Below are positions 56,818 through 64,000 of a stretch of 64,000 nt of DNA, piece by piece. Position 1 is the first letter of the stretch, and the number at the start of each line of letters is the position of its first letter. This DNA is from Egibacteraceae bacterium. Its GTDB lineage: Bacteria > Actinomycetota > Nitriliruptoria > Euzebyales > Egibacteraceae. A program made the translations under genes and the position numbers. Where the stretch lies: positions 1 to 64,000 of the forward strand of contig DATLGH010000006.1 in the NCBI GenBank assembly GCA_035540635.1, in the 5' to 3' direction. The notes under the pieces are model-generated. The model did not search any database and had not been told where the DNA came from. It saw only the letters and a program-made list of their open reading frames with translations.

Positions 56818-57503
56818 GCCTCCAGGCGCCGGCCCGTGCAGTGAGTCGCCTCGGGGTGCTCGGTGGCGCCCTGGTCCTTGTCGCCCTCCTCGCAGGCGTC
56901 GTCGGGGTCGCCGAGGCGCTGCGTCATCCGCACGCCGACGTCCAGACCGCGACGCTCGCCGAGATGGGCGACGTCCGCGACGAGGTCGTGTGCCCGGACG
57001 CGCCAGCCGCTGCGGACGACGGTGCGGTCGCGGTGGGCTCCGGTGAGCTCCATGACTGCCCGGCGCTCTACGACGGCCTGCGGGTGCGCTACGAGGGCGA
57101 GGTCGTCGGCGCCTTGCTGTCCCGACGTGGCGTGGCGTGGACGCAGCTGAACGACGACGACTACGCCGGTGTGCTCGGCCCGCTGCCGGCGCACCGTGTC
57201 TACCGGGGCAGCAACGCAGGGGTCGGGGTCCTCCTGCCCACCGGGGTCGCCGAGGTCGTCGAATGGGTGGGCGGTCCCGCCGCTCGTGGCGACGTGCTCG
57301 TCGTCACGGGGACCTTCCACCGCGTCGACCCGGCCAGCCGGGAGGTCGCGGTCATACGGGCCGACTCGGCGGTGACGTCCCGCCCCGGGGGGCCCGCCCC
57401 AGCCGAGCCGCTGCCCGCCCGGCGGGTCCTCGGCATCGTGCTCGGGATCGCGGCCGCGGGCGTCACGGCGGGCCCCTGGCTCCTGCGCCGATGGAGCCGT
57501 TAG
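56814..57503 (+). CDS. Membrane protein with OB-like outer domain, unknown function
   Basis: The 229-residue protein has an N-terminal transmembrane helix (LGGALVLVALLAGVVGVAEAL). An outer domain has two Cys (VVCPDA and HDCPALYDG), and a C-terminal helix (VLGIVLGIAAAGVTAGPWLL) ends in a basic tail. The middle segment (LRVRYEGEVVGALLSRRGVA, then WTQLNDDDYAGVLG) resembles an OB-fold strand pattern. I do not recognise a named family. It overlaps trkH by four bases and is co-transcribed with it, so a role in potassium transport is possible. Confidence 0.68.
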   Translation: MSLQAPARAVSRLGVLGGALVLVALLAGVVGVAEALRHPHADVQTATLAEMGDVRDEVVCPDAPAAADDGAVAVGSGELHDCPALYDGLRVRYEGEVVGALLSRRGVAWTQLNDDDYAGVLGPLPAHRVYRGSNAGVGVLLPTGVAEVVEWVGGPAARGDVLVVTGTFHRVDPASREVAVIRADSAVTSRPGGPAPAEPLPARRVLGIVLGIAAAGVTAGPWLLRRWSR

Positions 57504-57657
57504 CTCAGGGGGTCAGCGTGTGGTAGTCGGCCTGGATGGCGTTGCGGTCTCGTGGTCGTGGTGGCCGGTTGCGTTCCGACCGTGCGACGATGAGGTTGCA
57601 GCGCCGTTGCAGCCGTGCGGCTCCCGTGACTGGACGCGGCGCCGGCGTGCGCATCCG

Positions 57658-57686
57658 GTGGGGCGTCTGGAACGCCCCACGTGGGG
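57658..57686. promoter_or_regulatory. Inverted-repeat pair before the protealysin-like gene
   Basis: GTGGGGCGT (57658-57666) and ACGCCCCAC (57672-57680) form a perfect 9-bp inverted repeat with a 5-base loop. A third copy GTGGGG follows at 57681-57686, so CCCCACGTGGGG is also a 12-bp palindrome. It lies 12 bases upstream of the ATG at 57699, next to the ribosome binding site. It could act as a repressor operator or as mutually exclusive RNA hairpins controlling translation. Confidence 0.5.
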
Positions 57687-57698
57687 AAAGGGAGCCTC

Positions 57699-58757
57699 AT
57701 GGTCTCGCACCCGCACCGATGCTCCTACATCCCGCCGCACGTCCTCGATCGTGTGGCGCGCCGCGCCGACGAGCCGGCGAAGGCCGCCGCCCGTGCGACC
57801 GCTCAGCAGAGCCAGGCGACCCGGCGCGCGCGCGCCGGCGCGATGCTCACCGTCCCCCGCCTGCTCGCCGCCCGGGCCGGCGTGGCGGCAGAAGCGGCGG
57901 GGGCACGGAGGGTGTATGACTGCAAGGGCCAGTGGGAGCAGCAGGTGGCCCTCGCGCGCAAGGAAGGCGACGAGGAGGCCTCAGGCGACGTCGACGTCGA
58001 CACCGTCTACGAGCACGCCGGGTTCGCCCGCGAGTTCTACCGCGCCGAGCTCGGTCGCAACTCCATCGACAACCAGGGCATGGACCTCGTCTTGAACGTG
58101 CACTACGGCGAGGACTACATGAACGCGCTCTGGGACGGCGAGCAGATCCTGTTCGGCGACGGCGACGGGGAGATCTTCTCGAGCCTCGCCCGGTCCCTGG
58201 AGGTCACCGCCCACGAGCTCACCCACGGCGTCGTGCAGTTCTCGGCGAACCTCGAGTACTACAGCCAGTCGGGCGCGTTGGACGAGAGCATGGCCGACGT
58301 GCTCGGCGCGGCCGTCACCCAGCACGCCGAAGGCCAGGACGCGGGCCAGGCTGACTGGCTCATCGGCGACGAGGTCATGGGCCCGACCCTGTACGGCGAG
58401 GCTCTGCGGTCGGTCAAGGCGCCGGGCACCGCCTACCACAACACCTTGCTCGGCAGGGACCCCCAGCCCGCGCACATGGACGACTACTTCACCGGCACCG
58501 AGGACCACCAGGGGGTCCACATCAACAGCGGCATCCCGAACCGGGCCTTCTACCTGACCGCTTCGGACGTCGGGACGCCGGCCGCGGGCCGCATCTGGTA
58601 CGCCGCACTGCACCGGTTGTGGCCGACGGCGGACTTCAACGACGCCGTGGAGGTCATCGTTGACACCACCCGGGAGCTGACGCGCGACGAGCAGGCGCCG
58701 AAAGGCGCGGCGCAGGTCGTGCGAGCCGCCTTCCGGGAGGTCGGTCTGCCGCGCTAG
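57699..58757 (+). CDS. M4-family metalloprotease, protealysin-like
   Basis: The 352-residue enzyme is a thermolysin-like M4 protease with the zinc motif VTAHELTHGVVQF and GALDESMADVLGA (third ligand Glu). YYSQSGALDE and INSGIPNRAFYL, with the catalytic His region HINSG, are present. It has no signal peptide and only a short propeptide region beginning HRCSYIPPHVLDRVA, the hallmark of protealysin-type enzymes rather than secreted thermolysins. The ATG at 57699 has AGGGAG five bases upstream; an in-frame GTG at 57681 adds six residues. The next gene encodes a putative emfourin-like inhibitor. Confidence 0.9.
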   Translation: MVSHPHRCSYIPPHVLDRVARRADEPAKAAARATAQQSQATRRARAGAMLTVPRLLAARAGVAAEAAGARRVYDCKGQWEQQVALARKEGDEEASGDVDVDTVYEHAGFAREFYRAELGRNSIDNQGMDLVLNVHYGEDYMNALWDGEQILFGDGDGEIFSSLARSLEVTAHELTHGVVQFSANLEYYSQSGALDESMADVLGAAVTQHAEGQDAGQADWLIGDEVMGPTLYGEALRSVKAPGTAYHNTLLGRDPQPAHMDDYFTGTEDHQGVHINSGIPNRAFYLTASDVGTPAAGRIWYAALHRLWPTADFNDAVEVIVDTTRELTRDEQAPKGAAQVVRAAFREVGLPR

Positions 58758-58773
58758 CAGGAGGGGGTGAGCG

Positions 58774-59136
58774 GTGCAGATCGACTTCGAGCTGCGTGGC
58801 GGGTACGGGGGGTTGTTCGCCACCAAGCCCCTCGTGCACCGCGTCGCCACGACCGACTTGCCGCCGGGGGAGCGCGAGCAGCTCGAGGACCTCGTCCGGC
58901 GGGCGGGCCTCCTCGAAGGCGGGGTCCCCCCACCGGCGTCCCCGGCCGGCGGCGCGGAGGCGGCGGCGGAACGGCCCTCCACCGGGGCACGCCGGGCCGA
59001 CACGTTCACCTACCGCCTGTCCCTGCGCGGCGGCGGGCGGTCGGGGACCTACACCTACGACGACGTGACCGTCCCCCCCGCGGTGCGCCCGCTGCTCACC
59101 TGGCTGCAGAAGCGGGCCCTGTCCGCCCGCGGGTGA
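58774..59136 (+). CDS. Emfourin-like protealysin inhibitor
   Basis: The 120-residue protein matches the emfourin (M4in) layout. A first strand IDFELRGGYGGLFA, then LPPGEREQLEDLVRRAGLL, an inserted low-complexity Pro/Ala/Gly loop, and a second half with YRLSLRGGGRSGTYTYDDV and VPPAVRPLLTWLQKRA follow in order. Emfourins are small proteins encoded next to protealysin-like proteases that inhibit them tightly. It starts with GTG 16 bp downstream of the protease stop, with GGAGG upstream, and is co-transcribed. The central low-complexity loop is longer than I expect for the family. Confidence 0.75.
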   Translation: MQIDFELRGGYGGLFATKPLVHRVATTDLPPGEREQLEDLVRRAGLLEGGVPPPASPAGGAEAAAERPSTGARRADTFTYRLSLRGGGRSGTYTYDDVTVPPAVRPLLTWLQKRALSARG

Positions 59137-59163
59137 GGCGGGCACCGGCACCGCGGGGCCCGG

Positions 59164-60417
59164 CTACTCGGGCGCGGACTCCTCGAGCTCCAACCCCCGG
59201 GTCTCGGGCAGGCGGTGGTACAGCGCGGCGATCAGCACGACCGGCACGCTGATGGTCAGCGCCGCCGGCCCGAAGGCGTCGTAGGCGTCGACGAGGATGC
59301 CGAAGGCGAGGAGCCCGAGGACAGCCCCGACGATGTTGGCGGCGGCGACCCACCCCGCCGCCGTCCCCCGCTGGGACGTCGGGAACAGCTCGGCGTCGAG
59401 GGCGCCCGCCGCCGGAGCGTAGGCGGCGGCGGCGCCGATGCCCCCGACGTAGCCGAGCGCCACCCCCGCAGGCTCGCCGCTGTAGGTCAGGACCCCCGCC
59501 GCGGCGGTGAGCGCCATCGCGACGCCGGCGCTCAGTCGGCGGCCGAAGCGGTCAGCCGCCCACCGGCCGATGACCAGGCCGAGCAGGCCGGTGGGAGCCG
59601 CGGCGACGAAGAGCCACGCCATGGTCGCCGACGTCATCCCGAGGATGCGCTCGCCGTACAGGAACAGGTTCGTGTTCACCGGCCCGGTGACGAAGCCGAA
59701 CCCGACATGCAGGAGGAAGAGCAGCGCGAGCCGTCCCCGCAGGTCGCGGCGGACGGCGCCGAGCCGCGGGCGGCTCGACGGCGCGCGGGCCCGCAGCCCG
59801 GCGAAGCGGCTCGGCTCGTCCAGCCAGCGACCGAGCAGGGGCACGAAAAGCAGCGGCAGCGCGGCCATGGCGAACAGGCCGCGGAATCCGTACGCGGGCG
59901 GGATGACGGTGCGCACGAGCGCGGTGAGGCCCGCGCCGAGGGCGTAGCCGGCGGTGATCAGGGCGATGGCCTTCGAGCGGTCGCTGCTGCGGGTCTCCTC
60001 GGCCGCGATGACGGTGGCGAGTGCGTTCGTCGCCGACAGCAGGGGGCGGGCGAGGGCGAACAGCGCGACGAACCACCAGAAGCTGGGGCTCGCGGCAGTG
60101 GCCAGCGTCATGAGCAGCCCGGTGCCGCAGCACCAGAGGATCACACGTCGCCGGCCGGCGCGGTCGGCGAGGCCCGCGAGCGGCAACGCCGCGAGGGACG
60201 CGAGGCGGATGAAGGCCAGGCCGGCGCCGAGGGTCGTCCCGGTGAGCCCCGCCATGTCGGCGACCGAGCCCGCCGGCTGCGGCTCACCGAACGCCGCGGC
60301 GACGTCGCCGAGCGCCACGGTCACGCCGAAGCTCGCGAACCCCGACGCGACCGACAGCCCCGCCGCGGCGAGGATGGCCGGATGCAGCCAGCCTCGGGTG
60401 CGCAGCAGCGTGGACAT
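59164..60417 (-). CDS. MFS transporter
   Basis: The 417-residue protein has twelve predicted transmembrane helices. It carries the MFS loop motif LADRAGRRRVILW after helix 2 and its C-terminal counterpart GRWAADRFGRRLSAG. The central loop (RFAGLRARAPSSRPRLG) separates the halves. The substrate is unknown. GLRARAPSS and adjacent Arg residues are simply cytoplasmic basic loops. AGAGG lies four bases before the ATG at 60417. It is divergent from glgX, with 77 bp between starts, and converges with the emfourin gene. Confidence 0.88.
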   Translation of the reverse strand: MSTLLRTRGWLHPAILAAAGLSVASGFASFGVTVALGDVAAAFGEPQPAGSVADMAGLTGTTLGAGLAFIRLASLAALPLAGLADRAGRRRVILWCCGTGLLMTLATAASPSFWWFVALFALARPLLSATNALATVIAAEETRSSDRSKAIALITAGYALGAGLTALVRTVIPPAYGFRGLFAMAALPLLFVPLLGRWLDEPSRFAGLRARAPSSRPRLGAVRRDLRGRLALLFLLHVGFGFVTGPVNTNLFLYGERILGMTSATMAWLFVAAAPTGLLGLVIGRWAADRFGRRLSAGVAMALTAAAGVLTYSGEPAGVALGYVGGIGAAAAYAPAAGALDAELFPTSQRGTAAGWVAAANIVGAVLGLLAFGILVDAYDAFGPAALTISVPVVLIAALYHRLPETRGLELEESAPE

Positions 60418-60494
60418 CGCACCTCTGTTCGTGAGTAGGACAGCGGGGTGGCACTCTACGCAATCCCGACCTGGAAGCGACAAGGAGCACAACC

Positions 60495-62618
<2,124 letters not shown>

Positions 62619-62634
62619 CGGCTCCGGGCTGCCG

Positions 62635-64000
62635 ATGACCGTCACGCCACGCGCCACCTACCGCCTCCAGCTCGGCACCGACCTCGACTTCGCCGCGGCC
62701 GGGGAGCTCGTCGACTACCTCGCGGCCCTCGGCGCGTCGCACCTCTACCTGTCGCCCCTTCTCGCGGCCGCGGCGGGCAGCGCCCACGGCTACGACGTCG
62801 CCGACCCGACCCGGGTCTCCGACGTCCTCGGGGGTGAGGAGGGGCTCCGCGCGCTGTCCGACCGCGCCCGCGCGGCAGGGCTCGGCCTCGTCGTCGACAT
62901 CGTCCCCAACCACGTCGGCGTCGGCCCCGACAACCCCCTGTGGGAGGCGCTCCTCGCGGAGGGGCAGTCGGGCCCGGCCGGCCGCACGTTCGACGTGGAC
63001 TGGGCAACGCCGCTGCCCGGGGCGGCGGGCAAGATCCTGCTGCCCGTCCTGGGCGAGCAGTACGGCGCCGTCCTCTACGCCGGCGAGCTCGAGGTGGTCG
63101 ACGCCGACGGTGAATGGCGGCTGCGCTACTACGATCACGACTTCCCCCTGTCACCGGAGGCTCAGGAAGCCCTGGACCGCTCGGGAGACGGTGAGCTGCT
63201 CGCTGGTACCCCCGGCGAGCCGGCGACGTGGACGCGCCTGCACGCGCTGCTCGAATCGCAGCACTACCGCCTCGTCCACTGGCGAGTGGGTGACCGTCTG
63301 CTGAACTACCGGCGTTTCTTCGCCATCAACGAGCTCGCCGCGGTGCGGGTCGAGGACCCGGCGGTCTTCGAGGCCACCCACGAGAAGGTGCTCGCGCTCG
63401 TGGGGGAGGGCGTCGTCGAGGGGCTCCGCGTCGACCATCCCGACGGGTTGCGCGACCCTGCCCGGTACCTCGAGCGGCTCGCCGAGCGGACCGGCGGCGC
63501 ATGGATCGTCGTCGAGAAGATCCGCGAGCGCGGCGAGCCCCTGCCGGACTGGCCGGTGGCGGGTACAACCGGCTACGAGTTCGCCAACGACGCGCTCGGG
63601 CTGTTCGTCGACGGGGGGGCCGAGGCGGTCCTCGACGCGCTCGACGCCGAGTTCGGCGCGGCCGCGGTCCCGTACACCGCACAGGCGTGGGCGGCCAAGC
63701 GCGAGAAGCTCGCGACCGACCTGCAGGCCGACCTCCGCCGGCTCGGCCGCGTCCTCTGGCGGGTGACCCAGGAGCACCCCGAGGTTCGTGACGTCGACGA
63801 CGCCCTGTGCCGTGCGGCCCTCGCCGACGTCATCGTCGCGATGGATGTCTACCGCAGCTACGTCGACCCTCGGACCGGACAGGCGAGCGCCGACGACGTC
63901 GCGCGCGTGCGGGGCGCGGTCGATCGAGCCCGCGGCTTCGGGCACGCCCCCGCCTTCCTCTACGGGTTCCTCGCCGACGTCCTGATCGGACGCGCCGGCA
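62635..64000 (+). CDS. treY: Maltooligosyl trehalose synthase, truncated by the window edge
   Basis: The first 455 codons are present and the gene continues past 64000. It begins TVTPRATYRLQLGTDLDFAA with the TreY-typical YRLQL start. The sequence SPLLAAAAGSAHGYDVADP, VDIVPNHVGVGPDNP, RRFFAINELAAVRVEDP, GLRVDHPDGLRDP and IVVEKI follow. TTGYEFANDALGLFVD is the later conserved segment. The enzyme rearranges the reducing end of maltodextrin to a trehalose linkage for release by TreZ. The nucleophile Asp lies in RVDHPDGL. It follows glgX by 16 bp in one operon. Confidence 0.94.
   Translation, partial: MTVTPRATYRLQLGTDLDFAAAGELVDYLAALGASHLYLSPLLAAAAGSAHGYDVADPTRVSDVLGGEEGLRALSDRARAAGLGLVVDIVPNHVGVGPDNPLWEALLAEGQSGPAGRTFDVDWATPLPGAAGKILLPVLGEQYGAVLYAGELEVVDADGEWRLRYYDHDFPLSPEAQEALDRSGDGELLAGTPGEPATWTRLHALLESQHYRLVHWRVGDRLLNYRRFFAINELAAVRVEDPAVFEATHEKVLALVGEGVVEGLRVDHPDGLRDPARYLERLAERTGGAWIVVEKIRERGEPLPDWPVAGTTGYEFANDALGLFVDGGAEAVLDALDAEFGAAAVPYTAQAWAAKREKLATDLQADLRRLGRVLWRVTQEHPEVRDVDDALCRAALADVIVAMDVYRSYVDPRTGQASADDVARVRGAVDRARGFGHAPAFLYGFLADVLIGRAG

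Overview
The window comes from a very GC-rich actinobacterial chromosome. The lineage markers are a WhiB regulator, a SepH division protein, a four-half-site GlnR box upstream of glnA, a DnaQ/UvrC fusion nuclease, a PimB-like mannosyltransferase and many apparently leaderless genes. I cannot name the genus. A deep-branching class is possible, but that is a guess.

Positions 1 to about 13,900 are an accessory region. It opens with five 23-bp tandem repeats and the frameshifted remnant of a DUF6431 (HTH, transposase-associated) gene. An intact GAF-GAF-GAF-PP2C phosphatase follows. Then come the wrecks of a conjugative element: a TraC/VirB4-like ATPase, a transglycosylase/M23 wall hydrolase and a tyrosine integrase, all broken by frameshifts and stops. 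Immediately after this lies an intact short-Argonaute defence operon of the SPARSA type (SIR2-APAZ plus short pAgo). A PLD-family nuclease gene is divergent from it. Beyond that are a small coiled-coil membrane protein and a frame-disrupted membrane protein. I read this as a decayed integrative element that still carries a functional-looking defence island.

From about 13,950 onward the content is core metabolism. 13,955-16,573 holds glnA with its GlnR box and an MscS channel. 16,655-22,196 holds lipoate and 2-oxoacid dehydrogenase genes (lipA, two small membrane proteins, lipB, E2, E3), with gcvT divergent. 23,391-28,517 holds nadA, glycerate kinase, an A-type Fe-S carrier, and a TusA/cysteine desulfurase/PhzF group. 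28,557-33,171 is a copper/iron region (CopD, DUF3105, CopC, a membrane protein, a ferritin-like/VIT exporter). 33,267-35,078 is thiC under a TPP riboswitch. After it come a DrrAB-type exporter, an acyl-adenylating ligase with bioY, and a receiver protein overlapping trpD.

41,120-50,805 mixes nucleic-acid, regulatory and envelope genes: DnaQ/UvrC nuclease, WhiB, DUF309, zinc ribbon plus NYN RNase, SepH with a histone-H1-like tail, an M48 protease, PimB-like transferase and an ACT protein. 50,825-57,503 holds a FrnE-like oxidoreductase, a methyltransferase, a GT-C glycosyltransferase, and a divergent Usp/TrkH pair. 57,699-59,136 is a protealysin-like M4 protease followed by an emfourin-like inhibitor. 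The window ends with an MFS transporter and the start of a trehalose operon (glgX/treX, then treY cut by the window edge).

I saw no rRNA or tRNA gene and no CRISPR array.
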